Under the pieces are notes generated by a model, which was not told the origin of the DNA, did no database searches, and saw only the letters and a program-made list of their open reading frames with translations. Position numbers and translations under genes: made by a program. DNA of 64,000 bases, from positions 11,419,310 through 11,483,309 of the forward strand of contig NC_037275.1 of the NCBI RefSeq assembly GCF_000002425.4, read 5' to 3'. This DNA is from Physcomitrium patens. Lineage: Eukaryota > Streptophyta > Bryopsida > Funariales > Funariaceae. Shown piece by piece: positions 22,601 to 37,300 of this stretch (position 1 is its first letter; every line of letters begins with the position of its first letter).

Positions 22601-25600
22601 ATCACAAACGTTCGAAGCTCTTAAGTTATCAGAGCCAGCATTCATCAAAATTTTAATTTTTGGGATCTTGGTAGTATTTACAGGAAGCAGCCTTAAAATG
22701 CGGTGAGTAAACAAGCTCGAAGATCAGTAGTCACAGACAATGAATTATCAAACCCAGGAATACCTCGTGTCTATCTTCTTCAGCATACTTGAGTAAAGCT
22801 GACATTGGATCAGATCCTGCAGAGAGCATAAATATGAGGGGGATGAGCGGTCCCGAATCACCGAATGCACCTGCTATATTGAACCCGGGAGGCTCAATGT
22901 AGCGTTGTCCCATAGCCTCAAGTAGGAAGCTACTGATAGCACCTATAAGTTTGTCCGGTCGGATTACGCGAATGACAAGAAGTCTCCGGAAACTACTCAG
23001 CTTTGTGGGCCAATTCTCAGGCATTGTTTCACTATAGGGATCCTGAGAGTTGTAGAAAACTTGCCAGCCTTGCAAATTTGTAGAAAACGAATCTGACAAT
23101 CCCTGATATCACCATACAGGGGACAAGTTCAATGTATATATTAGAAGTTTGCATGATATACCAAGTCTCACAATTTCCCGCGCAATGCTCTCTAATTAAC
23201 ACATGAAATGATTGTTTGACGATCATTGATCATGTATGGAACAATAAAAAATAAACATATTGCGACCACGAAGGAATAAAGCACAAGCAGTGGAAACGCA
23301 CCGAAAATGCAGGGAACTTCGAAAGCTTGACCATTTCATTCCACAGCTTATCAGACAGCCATTTGGAAGTGTTAGGTTCCGGAACTTTCGAGGTAGATGA
23401 TGGACCAGCCAGAAAGAATCTCCACTCCTGTTCATCAAAATGACCTTCTCTTCTCATGTTTGTAGTGCATATGAGCAAAGACAGCAGCATCTTGTCTTTC
23501 TCGAAGAGGCTTCGCGCAACATTGCAGTACAGCATATATTGGAAGAAATCATTCAAGATAGCTATTCGTTTTTGAAGGTCTTTGGACTTCTCTGACTTGA
23601 CCATTGCTGAATTGAACAATATTAAATACCTGAACAAATCAAATCTTGAATCAGTGGGTCATTTGTGCAGTCAAATACGCAATGGCACTTCATCACAACC
23701 CTTGGGATCAATCCTTTCATTTTGTCCTGTCTTCTAATTCAGAAACCAATGCTGTAGGTACGATGTGCCTATACACTTCACCTGTTTGTTGACACTGCCA
23801 ATCATTATATGTAGCTTACCATGAAAGTGAGTACTGGTACATGGGGTCAATGTTGGCAAGAGAGGAGACAGTAAAGAAAAGAGCTGAGACATGTATGGCG
23901 ACTGGGACGTAGCCCAATCGCGCCTGATCGATCTTGGCTTCTGTTACTACAGAAATCTTCTGTTTCTCTTCAATCTCTGTGGACAACACCTTCGACGAAG
24001 AAATGATATTAATCGCCGTTTCATCTTCTAGGATATTCCCCTCAGCGCTTGACAATACCTGTCACATAATCGCACATGATTGATATGAGTATTCTACTTG
24101 TTGGGACAACTTAACACCTTGTGCCATCCTGAAAGGCATCGCGACTGAACATCAAGTGTACTCTTTTTTTGGCCATCTTTCCAGTTCCTTATGAGGGTTG
24201 CTGTCAAGACTTCAAGACTAGTACATCAAGAATTTCCTCGCACGTGTATTTCAGGAGTTTGAGTTGAAGGAGGCAGAGAACCTCTATAATTCGGTCTTCA
24301 GTTTCTTTTAGTTGCTTAGCATTCTCGGCACCCTGCAATACCAACTGGGTTTTCTCCTCTTCTAATTCTGGTCTTTCATGCTTCACAGCCTCGGCCAACA
24401 ACTGGTCTTGCAGACCCTCTGGTGTAATCATGAAATTCAGAAGTGTTACCTTGACTGCAACCTGTACAACTAAGAGCAGTTATCAGCAATTCCCAGGTTC
24501 TGAAAACAATTCAATCCATTGGTATCTTAATATCCAGAAGGTAAGAGTTGAACGAAATCTGTACTATTTGAAATGCAGATGTTTATAGCAAGGACTGTTT
24601 CAGGAGTATGCCTTAGAATGCAGTGGTTTCTCAAGCAAGTATATATTGTCAATTGCAGCTGTCACATTATTCTGAGTATGCGTTTTTTTGAGTCTATGAC
24701 ATCTCCATAATGACAATTGGAACTACTGGAAAACCCTCTAATGCAGAATTTTGGTATGTTTTCAGCTGAAATTTTGGTATGTTTAGATAAAAACATGCCT
24801 GAACGTGATAAAACATAAGATTTACCTCTGGAAAATAATGAGGATTGCGTAACTTTGTGGTCATGTAGAACTTGAACTTTTGATTGTACTCGATAACGCT
24901 ATCCCCAAGCTGGATCTGCCACGACGAACCGGCTCGGAAGATTGTTTTCTTGAGTACGGGCTCCAAGGCTGGATCAAGCTCTTCAAGGATGTTCTCAAGG
25001 AGCAAAGGGTAGCCGAATTGGATACAAGCTTCGAGCTTTCGCATAAAGTCTCCGTCACCCAACTTCATCGTTTGCAAATTGTTACGCTTTTCCTTGTTCT
25101 GCCACAATCCAGGAGGAAAATTGAGCCTATTGTTGCCTTTTGGTTCGGGTAAACACATGATTCGCAGGAGAAATTACATGCATACTGAAAGTGTGCAAAA
25201 TATTGTGGAAAACTCAATCGTCCAAAGCAAGTACTGTGCATGAAGTCTGTACTGATAGTCACTGCCTAATTTTCAAATTAAGATTAGAAAATAGTTCAAG
25301 AAATGCATTGCTCATGATCACCAAACGGTGTAACATTTCTTGACAAATACACGAACAAGAGTCACATGAAATGACTAGGAAGTAATTTATGTTTACTCTG
25401 ATCCACTTATTAGCTTGTCCTTGAGGATCAATCAGCAGTGGCCACCGCCTTGCCGCGCTCATGATGATCGCATTGTCAATAGAGAAGCTATCGTTGGGAA
25501 GGCCAGCAATCACCCAGTCACGAATCGTGACGGGATCACCAAGGATTTTGGATAATGAGAACTCCTCAGAGCATGGAATTTCTCTTTCTCTCAAGGCGAT

Positions 25601-28342
25601 GTCCCAATCTTTTAAGATTGGTTCACGGTACGCCATGCTCACAGCACCAAGATAGGCGATGTATCCAGACGAAAGAAGCACGTCTCCAAGCAAGTTAATG
25701 TACTGGACTGATAGATCTTTAATAACTTGTGTCCATCTAGTTTTTTCACCTCCTAACCCATTTATGAGCTGTGCCGCTCTGGTGAGTTTCTGCGACCATC
25801 CAACCATGCCAAAACACAATCACATTGACGAGTTTTATCGTCCGAAATAATCATATTTGTAGGTGTAACAGCTTAGTTTTATTGGAATCAATCGTAACAG
25901 TTCACTGTCAATTTCATGGGGCTAACGGCTGATTTGGTTAGTTACATTTTCGCAGTTGTTTACTTCAGCTTCAAGACCTGCTTTCTCTTTTCCTTTTTGA
26001 CTGAGTTGATCTTGAAGTTGGGAAAGCTTTTCCTCAACTTGTTTCAGAATTGTCTTCTTCGCAGCCAGAGCTGCCTGCAGTTCCTCAAACTCAGCAGTTG
26101 CTGCAGCCAGCCTCGCCTTTTTTGGTGCGACGACCTGCATTGAAGTCCGATTGTGAATACCTCTTAGCGCCGCAGATATTCTCAAGAAGCACCATTGACC
26201 AGGTCTCAGGACTTGGGAAAAACATGTCTTGAGCTTTATTTGGGGCTTGGCCATGATAACCACCCATACAGGACTTGAAAAGTAATACATGCCTATCATT
26301 TGGTAACAGAACATGATGAAGGCCAAAGCAATAGTACTAACCTTATTCCTTTTTTTCAAAAGCTTAATACATCACCAATGCTAACACACACCGCGAACGA
26401 AAACAAGTGCGAAAATGAAATTGAAACGATTACCGAAGTCATTCTATAGAAGCAACCGACGACAATGCACGGAATGAGCTATTTGGCATAACTTACCTTA
26501 TTAACTTTGTGGTAGCTTTCCATGGCACGAATCCAGCAGCATAGTCCATACGCTGCTTTCGATGCCTTTCTCACAATGACAGGGTCAAACATCGGATTAC
26601 TAATATATGGTCGTATCAAACCCATCAGTTGATCTGGCATGTTGTCTTTATCGTATTCTTTAAGAGAAATCAGGAAGTTATTCTCAGCCAACATCTGCTG
26701 TGCTGGTCCCCAGTAATCTGTCATCTTCGCGCCTGGCTTGCTGGGGTCTGGTATCTTCCTTGATGCCACCTGCCAAGGCAAAAATGAAACACAGCCGAAG
26801 TTGAGTATCGTATTCCCGACGGATGCGATTATTTAGCTATATTAGATACAGGAATTCTCAGATAAGCTATTGATTAAGACCAAGCCTGTTGTAGCCTGTT
26901 CCTTGTCTGAGGTATCACAATTTACTCTCTATCTCTGAATCATGTGCCCCATTTGGTCAGTCGGTCAGTCCCATTACTAAAGTCAATCTTTGCACAAGTA
27001 AATGTGCAGAAATTCTCAGCTGTACAAGCTGGTGAATGTTTACCCCTTTCATGATGCAACACGCCTCCATTACAAGCTTGACAGCAGCAGGAGGGTTTTT
27101 CATGGACTTCACTTCGGTGATGTCGTTTTTAGTGAGGGTATCCAGAGCAGCAAGAGCAGCATTCAACATGGGCATTGCCTGAGCAGAAACGCAACCATAC
27201 GCGGTTACTTATATACCATCAATAGTATACACTGAACTCATTTTCCTCCGATTACCAATGGTCTAGATAAAATGAGGATACCCCTACGACTACATCTTCA
27301 AAGCCCTCGGAGAAAGATAACGGTAACTCTTTTACTTTCTCAACTGTCTTACACTGTAGGCGTTATCAAAGCATTGGATTAAAACGCTCAATTCATTGGA
27401 ACCTGAAGTTAACATTCTAAGCTCTGCTCGAGTGAATAAGCCACCTCAACTCCGTCTGAAGCTAGTTCAATCGTCACAAATTCTGTTTCTAAGAATGAGG
27501 CAGGATAAATGCACTAAGTTCAAAATGGCTACAAAATATGAACTTCAAATATACTGCTCATCTTCTACTAGTACTTACAACAGCGAGCTCCTTCTCACAA
27601 TCATCCTTAATAGCTTGTGCCTCTCCTGCTTTGACACTCGCAATTGCTTCCTCTGCCTCAACGACTTCACGGGTGGCTTGTGCATCCTTGGTATCGGCGT
27701 CTATTTGTACTAGGAGGACGTTTGTTTCATGAGCTGTCTGCAACAAAATAGGCTGAAGATCTTCCAACTCTTGCTTCATGACAGTGACTTGAGCCTCCGC
27801 GAAATAGACCTTCTCCAATCCCATCTGCGGGTTCAGACATGTGTTTGGAAGTTCCTTGAGGCAAGGCAAAGATTTGCACCTGTGTCTAGTTGATCCCTAC
27901 AAAACATTTCTTGTTGGCCGAACAAGACCACTATGCTGATGAGCCAGGAGTGTTACAGCTCGCAAAACCCAAAACGGAGATTTACTCACTGGCTTATTAC
28001 TTCTGGCAATCTCGTTTTCCACGCTCACAAATAGGATAATTTCGTTGTATTAACGCGCTTAATTAAGATGTAACAGGAATCCGAATTCCTACAAGTTGAT
28101 TGTCCTATGAGATAAAACAATTGATAGTTTACCGAATATCTGTTTCTGACCCGGTCAACCTCTTTGCGCTTCAGTTCAAGAAGTTCTTTGTAGGTAGCCA
28201 GGAGCTCCAAATACGAAGTAGGCGTGACGTAAATGTATCGCCCTTGTTCCTGGAGAAAGGCCACCGACAAAGCAGTTCCTCTTGTATGAAACATCATGCA
28301 CATGTCTCGCACAGGCACATAGAATTTTTCTTCAATGCCGAG
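19677..28342 (-). other. Dynein stalk, microtubule-binding tip, AAA5-AAA6, C-terminus
   Basis: The stalk runs from exon 34 ([11 protein letters not shown]) to exon 38. Coiled coil 1 is in exons 34-35 and coiled coil 2 in exon 38 (heptad-like [20 protein letters not shown]). The microtubule-binding tip lies between them, marked by [20 protein letters not shown] (exon 36, residues ~2,985-3,010). AAA5 follows ([11 protein letters not shown] and [17 protein letters not shown], exon 39), then AAA6 and the C-terminal domain ([15 protein letters not shown] in exon 45, [17 protein letters not shown] in exon 46, [16 protein letters not shown] in exon 47, [19 protein letters not shown] in exon 49). The last exon ends [20 protein letters not shown]...[10 protein letters not shown], the typical C-terminus of axonemal heavy chains. 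Confidence 0.92.
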
Positions 28343-31300
28343 CTGTTAATCATACGAAACAAAATGTTAATCCTCATTTCACCCACAATGGAACTCAGAA
28401 GTTCATCGGATCACCATGTCATCTGTGCCATCATGTTTATGATGCATCAACCCAAGATAACAATGAATGCACAAATTTTAAGGATCAAATCTGGTTCAGG
28501 CTCAATCTAGATCAACTATCAGAAAAAAACAGATACAATTAATGAATTGTCAATTTAAAGTTTTGTATAAATCGATTGATGACCCAGATTGAACAAATGA
28601 GCGTGCTGTTCTTACAGAGCTGACAAAATTAGTAGCTACGGAGCGCAGAGCTTCCTCGGGCCATTCACTATACCAATCAATGGTGCAGCAATTCACAAGT
28701 GAGGGGAACATTCGTAACCGAGTGCGGAAAGCATCTCCAAATGGACTCATGGCGATAACCATATGAAGGTTGGTCCGACACTGATCCACAAAGTACATGT
28801 ACAACTCTGCCAAGGAGCCATCCCGACCAGCCTTTTTAGCACGGTTTCGAACTGCATCCAGGAGCGGCATGATTTCATCTTTGGGGTATAGATTTGGCAC
28901 CTGTTCATAGTTCATTAGAGCCATAAAAGTAGAGGAATTTCAGAAAAACTGGTTACCATTTGCAGACTTAGATTGGGCTGGATTGGAAGTACCTCGCCTG
29001 CATTCAGGATGTTATTGATATCTTCGAGAAATTGCTCCAGCTTCAATTGGGTGTCGTTGAACAAGAACACAGTTGGCGTGTTATCTGCCCCTGCTTTCTT
29101 CAAAACTAGCTGGAAGAGGAGACACCAGACCTTGAGCGATTTTCGGACCAATTTATCATGAGAAAACAGCACATCAACAAGAAAACTTCATATTGTCCAT
29201 ACGTGATAATATTTTGTGAAAGAAGATAGTGCTATGTGAAAGTGCAGATACGCAAATTGACCAACTAATTGGTAGAATATATTTAATGGTACGATACAAC
29301 ATTTAACTAATGTGAGATAGTTGCTAAATATTAGCAAGTTGCGGCATTCAAAACTCTTGGTGTTGAGCTACTTCTAATGTTTCTTACTGAACACTAAATT
29401 GTAGGTTTACCTTAAGGTCTTCACACCATTCCATAATGCCGTACAGTTTTGTAATTTCAACTTGAAAGAGGTTAAATCCAGCCATGGATGTGGCTAATCT
29501 GGTGAGAGATTGTCGGCCTCCACCTCCTACTCCGACCAAGAGTGCATTACCAAAAGGTTGTCTGATGATGCGACTTATTCGTAAGATATGTTGTGCAGCA
29601 TACGTGAAAAGAACCAGATGCATTGGACTTCTGGTTTGAGCGTTAAATTCATTAAGGCCTTCGTGCAACATGAATAACAGTTTGGTGTGATCAGCGATCT
29701 CTTCATATCTGCAAGTCATGCGTAATCGATACGGTAGTACGAGATATCAGTTTTACATCTTTCGATTTATCTGTAGAGAGAAGGTGTTGAAAGGTTTAAC
29801 TGAGTCGTGTTGTACGAGAACTCTTAGTATTTCACGTAGCATTTGCATCCTAGTTCTCACACATTTCAACCACGTAAGGAGATACGTAAGGAAAATTAGT
29901 ATGGTCACAATGAGGTTTACTTTCTTGGGATTGCAGAAGGATCCATAATGTCGCCGAATGCTAGCTGCTTGTACACTTGTGTCATTGTGTCATCATCAGC
30001 CATTGAATCATAAACATATTCAGTGGACAGTTCCAACTTCTTCTCCACTCTACTTTGCAAGTACTTAAAAAACCAGAGTCTATCCTCCTCGGTCACGAGC
30101 CTGTCGTGAAACACCCGCAAGCATTCATGGCTCCACAGTTTCACTAGCGTTTTCTTACCCTCCATTACACCTGCAAACATGCACATGCCCTGGAAAACTT
30201 TGGACAAGTCTCGCAGGTTGAACAAGTAATGCGATTTCAATGGTGTAGGCAAAAGCTCTCTTTGAATAGTGCGGTATATGTCAATGCTAGCCTCCACGAG
30301 GATGGCATTCATACTCGCCACCTGATTATATATTCGACTTCATCAGTTCTCCAACTTACATAACATAACGTTTTGAATAATTTGTAAGCACCCTTAATTC
30401 ACACATGATGTGGAAGTCATCAAAGTCATCACACTTTAACTACACTTGACTTTCATTTTAAATGTACAGAAGTTCGTTACGAAAGTTACCCTTGCTCTTG
30501 AGAGCTGGATTTTTTCATGACTCAAATACAGTAACTAATGGATTCACACAGCAAGTAGTCAAAAAATTCAGAAAGAGTTTGGAACTTACATCATGAGGAA
30601 GTCTGGACTTTCTAACCCACCACTCATAAATGATTGTGAATACTACAGACAGAGTAGAATCCTCGAAGTCCAAAATAGCGAGCACATTAAAGTGACGCAT
30701 GTAACGTGGCGTCACTGGATTTCTACCACCTCCCGGCGGACCCATCGCGGTGACAAATTGGATGTTAACTAGATACCGAAATGAGTTGTCTTCCCTATCA
30801 TACCTGCAGTCGCAAATGTCCGTGAGCATGAGAGATTTGACCAGGTTCACACGGTCAACCATAATTCGCTCCGACTGAATGGGTTGAGAATGCTTACTTC
30901 TCAGCAATGTCAACTGCCTTCCCTTATACAGGGGAAGTGGATATGTATGAAATTCAAACGAATTTTTCCGCTGCTCCAATATGCTTTCGGTCATGAACCG
31001 ACAAATGCATGTATTCCAACAAATACTGCAAATGTAGGCGACGTCTACAACTACAACCGGAGAACTTTTGAAAAGAAGATGAAAAAGCCTCATTTAGCAT
31101 GAAGTGATTGTGATCAATACCATCCACCGTGATCCATCCACTGGCGTAGAATCTCAATTGGAGGTTGTGCACCATATGTTTCTAGAGCTGGCATGTTCAG
31201 ATCGTCAACGAAAACGACACAGCGTGCCTCCGGATATGGCCCGTAAATACCCTTCTTTAACTTGTCTAACTTGCTCTCTATGATAGCCTGATTCAAAACT

Positions 31301-34300
31301 GCTGTGTCGGTTGCACATTAACACGTTTATAATACTAGTCTTTTATGTTGAGAGTCCATTATACAAAAATATCAGGGAAGTGCAATCGAATAGCTCCACT
31401 TAGGAGAAAAATATCTCTTGTGATCTAGTAGCCCATAATAAATGAGAACTTGATGGAGGAAATCGACAAGAAGTGCGTTCCGTAGGTGACATTATGTGAG
31501 ACAAATCAAGAGGTTACAGCAGTCTTTCTAGCGATTTACTGCCCAATACAACGAAGTTTTCATGTCGAAATATATTAGTACATATATTCAGAAAGAAGTA
31601 AGGTGAGAACCTGAGTCTGATTTGCGTTCGTTTGAGCTGAGAAAGTCAGCATGATATTCCGGTAAAAGGCTTTATCTAATGAGCTACTTAGATTGTTCTT
31701 GATGTACACCGTTTTTCCTGCTCTCAAAAAAAAAGAGGTTTTCCAACATTACTAGAATTGGCACATTCAGAAATGCTGTAGTTAGTACTTACTCCAGTGT
31801 GTTCTGTGCATACAATATGGTCATCAGCCACAATTAGTAGAGAAATAAGTCTTTAGACTTCAACCGAAGGAAAATTCTTGTGGCGTTTCCTTTTGCAGTA
31901 GAAGAAATGCTGATCAAAATTAAATTTATATTAAAAAAAAGAAAAAAACAATTCCATGGGGGAATTAAACAAGCACACATGGGACTTCACACAATCGGGT
32001 TCAAATGAAACTGAAGAACAATTTGAACTTTCCAGTGTATCGTGGGATAAGTGTAAGCAATTCAAGTTGGAACATACCTGTGCCAGTGGGGCCACAGAAA
32101 AGCACATGCTTTTGGTGAACAACAAGAAGTATAAGCAAAAATGAGTAGCGCGCCGTGTCTAGTGTAGGAACAATGATGTCGTTGTAGCCTGCATCTATAG
32201 CTGGAGGCCGGTTGTCCACTATCAGCAACCAGTCTTTCCAAGTTTGCTCTGGTTTCCAGAAACAATATGAATAGATTGATCCGATTTTAGGATAAGGAAG
32301 AGCCCACTTGAACGAAGGCTTTTTAATTACTTGTCCAGCAGTTAGCTCAAAACCAAGCTCCTTCTCCGTCGTCAATCCTTCTTGCAACCTGCAATCTCGT
32401 ACCAAAAATGAAGAGTCATTCAAGGTCCACCGTAAATCATGAAGTAACCCATACGACAAACCATATGATGCGTATTCAAATATTCAGCAAGAGTTATCGT
32501 CACCAAATTAAGAGTACAGGCGTGGCATCCATGCAGGTGAAGTGACTTGAAATTATCTCTAAATTATCACCTAACAATCTTTGACATTATATTTAGGCAA
32601 TAATAAACTCGAATACAATATCGCAAGGTTACAGCAAACTAAACTTACCTGCGAACGAAAACATTGAATTTCTTTCGGCCATCAGTATCAACTGTTCCTC
32701 CTACACCCCAAACGAGAGCTTGAGAAAACAAGGCCTGAACCCACATGTTGATATCGTCACCTGTGGGCGGAGTAACTAAAGAGGTTTCCGCAGTTGTGGA
32801 GGCTTGTGTGCCCGGAACAATCTTGAACTCATCTAGGAGACTTTCATACATTTTAAGCAAGCTTTGTGCCTGGTTAATGGGCGCTGTAGGACATATTTCT
32901 TTGCAATGTCGTTTAGTAAAGTCGACGCAGGGATCGACAAACCATTCCAGTAATTCGTATACCATGTCAAAATGGGCAATAAGCCCTGGAAAAAAAAATT
33001 TCATGTGTTTCATCCACGATGTAATCAGAGGCCAGCATCCAATCGAGCTTGGCTCGACATAAACCATACCACATCGACTCACCGTTGCTGGGGAAGCAAC
33101 TGCCAGATCTTGCACCTACACACCAAACTGGAGGAATCTTTAGACTCAAATTCAGAAGCTCTATTTCTCCCAGTGTATAGAGAAACTTTGAAAAATACAA
33201 ATACTCTTACATGTTCTTATATTTCACCAACGGTGACGTCAACTGTAAGTGCTTTCACATGGAAATATTCGTACCTCAAATATTAAGTTCATCTGCATTG
33301 TCATCTGTATAATTTCGCCACTCATTAGACATAGTTTTTTGTTGTCATCAAGTACAGTGTTCATGTTCTCAATCCACACCTGTGTAATATCACATGTTAG
33401 ACACGTTCAATAATACCACCACATCATGCAATATTAATCGTAATCATTTTTGTTCCTTGAAACATCTACAGCAGATTGATTATGGAAAATGAAGGCGATA
33501 AATTACGCACAGCATCCACAGGTCCATCAAAAATGATCCACTTGCGATCAGGAGAAGTATCGACTGCGGCATGTCGGAACCACCTGGCCAGAACGCCATC
33601 CGTCCATTCGTGCGAGACAGAATCAAATTGACCATACAATTGTCCAATGTATATGGACTTCGGATTCATAACATAAAACAATGTTTTCTCCTCAAGACCT
33701 TGCTTATGCATATCCGTGAGAGACATTCCCAGAATTCGATATGCTTCTGTTTTCGCTCCGTAAGAGTAGCCCACCAACATGAGACCATGGCGTACTAGAA
33801 TCATTTCATACAGTTGATATATCTGCCATTTCAAACGCAAATTCAACATTGGGTAACACAACTTTGAATTGAGCATCACTGTAAATATATCACAAAGTAC
33901 AAGAAACATCCGAGAAGATATGCGTGCAAGAGTTCGTAGAACCTTTTGAAGGAAGAACGCCGTAGGCTGTATATTTCGGATCAAGGAGTTGTTCCTAATG
34001 GCCGTGGTCATGTCGGAGTAATCAGGTTCAGGTAACACTACACCAGGAAACAAATCAGATAAGATGCCCTCAAAAAGTGGCACATCGTGAGCGAGAAACT
34101 TAGGTGCATTGACATCCTTTAGTGATTTCAGCATCAGCACACCCTCGTCTTCCTCTGGAAACTTCTGCTTTACGGCACCAGCGGCACGAAGCACGGATAT
34201 TACAGCTCGCATACCATAGTCGTAATGGTTCTGACTTGACAGTTGTTCACTGTTGTATATTACAAATCAAATCTCAGGGTGTTAGCTGCATGCAGTATTA

Positions 34301-37300
34301 AAAGGACCGAGGGTAAAATGAATCAACAATAATGATGGTAGCTGATATGGAATGTTAATATCCCTGATTACAGAAGCAGACGAGAAAATATTGAGACTGA
34401 TCTAAAAAATTATCCTCCATAATCAGCTAAGAAGTGAAGAATACAACGATCAATTTTAAAAAGCTGATAAAATTACTCAAAGTTTGGATCTCAAAGAACA
34501 TACAATTCGTCGTTAAACAATATAGAATTTTTTTTTAATCATACGAATCGAAAAGTATAACAGGAAATAAGACCTGCAAAGTCGATAGGTAGCTACAAGT
34601 TTTCGGGCCAACGACCGAGCATCCAGATAACCAAAAGAATACAATGTGATTTCTGAAATTAAAGCATAGTCAGGAACCATCATCGCTACAGAGCGGAACA
34701 ATGCCTTCAAATTATCTGGTAGCTCGGATCGTCCAGCATAACCTGGATTCATAGTGATGAATACGTTGCATGACCTTTTCAGTGTGAGGACAACACCTTC
34801 AAACGTAAATCTTACAGCATTTGACGCTTTTGCACGTTGAATTGTTAAAATCTGCTGAGCTATCACACTGAGCACCTGATTGAAGGTACAGATCAATATT
34901 ATGGGTGTGTCTAGGAGTCATGGTTACTATGACACTGCTACTATCTTGAGCTAGCTTGTGATATTACACATCAGTATGTTGCTTTTAGTTACCAGATCCT
35001 AATGGCCTTGTCAAATGGAAAAACACGAGATGTTTCAGGCTGTCCAAAAATGTACCTCGAGATCAATACGGTTGAACTCGTCAAAGCAAGCCCATGCTCC
35101 CGAGCTGGCCAGTCCCTTGAAGAACTTACCCATTGCTAAGTAATCCAAACCATCTGAGCAGTTGAAAACTACACATTGCATGGCGATGGCCTTCGCTAAA
35201 TCCTTCGTGGTCTCTGTCTTGCCAGTACCTATGAGTTGCAAAGAAAGACCGTTCAATTCCTGGTTAAACCTTTTGTAGTTTTTAACAGGAACGAAAAAAT
35301 ATCATACCACGGGTGTCGTAGAGCAACGCCATGAAACAACTCAAAAAGACAGCATTCACGCATGCCCAGTCAATGACATGAAACTTTCAAACATTGGTGG
35401 TCACACAGACAGATTGCAGGTTCAATTCCTAGACTTCAGTACAGTTCAATTCTCAACTAGTTTGAGCTGATTTGGAAACAACAAACAGAGCATGCACTAC
35501 TTAATTACCCAACAGTTGGCATTCACTTTAGACTTCAAAATACTTTTAGACCAGAGAGCAAACGAAGACTGATTTTTGCTTCTGGAAGCTTAGTTTTTGT
35601 TTAAATATATTATCATTATTTTTTATTATTAACTCATTAAATAATAATAATAATAATCCCAAATTAAGTTTCAAGAAGAAAAAATCACTTGATTGTGCTT
35701 AACTACCTGCAGGTCCTTCAGGAGCACCACCCAAGGTGAGATGAAGAGCTCCCATGAGAGTACGGTAACATCTATCAGTCAAGGGTGTTATCACCAAACG
35801 TCCACTATTTCCCAGATACTCGAAAGCATATAAAAGCCAAGCATTGATCATTAACACTTTTATGTCATCATCTCCCACATACTCATATCTGCCACACATG
35901 ATAACTTTGAGAGGAAAATCCATCTCGAAGAACATAGCAGGTTAACAACAAACATCGAATCAGTGTATCAAATTCTCTTTACTTCAAAGAAATCGAATGA
36001 AGTAGAGCCTTAAGTACTGGGATAAATCTCACACCAACTTACCAATCTTATACCGTGTGCTGCCGACATATATGGACATATCCGACTGCAAGAGAAATGG
36101 TTTCAATGGAACAAAATAATGCGATAGACTTACCTCAGCTGGCTTATCCAATCGAAATCCAATTCATCGTTTACGCCTTGCTCAGCCAATGCTTTGCACA
36201 CATCTCTAGCATGTACATCAATCACAATGAGAGCTCCAATTGTCTTTCTTTCAAGCTTCGACAGTTGTCCTCGAACCTAACAAACAATCAAGCCAGAATA
36301 GAATGTCAAGATCCAGCACCTTTGGCTTCTATAATCACAGATTCCAAGAGAATTGCTTGCACGACCATAGAAGCAGAGTAAAACTTACTAGCAACGTGTA
36401 TCTATAGCTTAAATCATATCATCACAAAATCAACGCCATGATTTCTGATTGTTCTTGATTGAAAACATTAAGTTCAGAGCGATGGTTACAGCTGAGGAAA
36501 GAGGGTAGTAATATTGCTGGATGCAAAGGGAGTGCTTCACTCATTAATTCATTCAACATTGTTGCCGAAACAGCGCAGAAGGCATTCTATTACTGCTATA
36601 AAGTACCAAATTTTTTCTGGATATTGCTCACCTTATTCACGATATCCTGGAGCTGGGACGTACATTTACGTTCATATGCCTGCAAGGCATCTGCATGAAT
36701 AGCAGCACCCATTTCTAAGGTCCAGTACATAGAAGATATGCACAGGACAACTTGACCTGGCCAATGGACTATCCAGGGCACTCGTTCAGAAGTAGCATAT
36801 GCTTCAAATGCTCTTCTTGTCACATCCTTAAGACTGTTTCTCATCTGCACTTCTACCTGCGCAATCACATAACTTGTGTGGATCAAACAGTTACAACAGA
36901 CTTCCCACACACTCAACAATTAATTTGCGATTAAATACTTGACGATGGCTTGTATGATTTCTAAAGACAAAATAAATTTTCTCGTCTTAACAGCAAACTC
37001 ACCTGAGTAAGCCACTTCTCGACAGATCCCATCGCATCTTTGGGATTAAAAGGAGAAGTAAAGTAAATTTTTTCACCTTCTTCACTGATCATTGCCTTGA
37101 CAACCATGTTTTGTTCGAACTCAATACTATGAATTCCCTCAAAAATCTTTTTTAAAAACGGTTGTACTCGTAATGGGTCCTTGGTTTCAGCGAGAATCTC
37201 CAGAAGTTCATCATTCGACAAGAAGTAGAAACTGTGAAGGGCCATTCCCACATCAGAATTAGCACAGATATCAAACATGCTCCTCCACCATTGAACTCCG

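Noticed and set aside
35425-35450. GGTTCAATTCC, resembling a tRNA T-arm
   Set aside because: No acceptor stem, D-arm or anticodon arm can be built around it; it is within a dynein intron.
36041-36100. Possible extra dynein exon between exons 18 and 19
   Set aside because: It has AG and GT flanks, but including it would interrupt the conserved ISQLR-YEYVG junction, which joins in phase without it.
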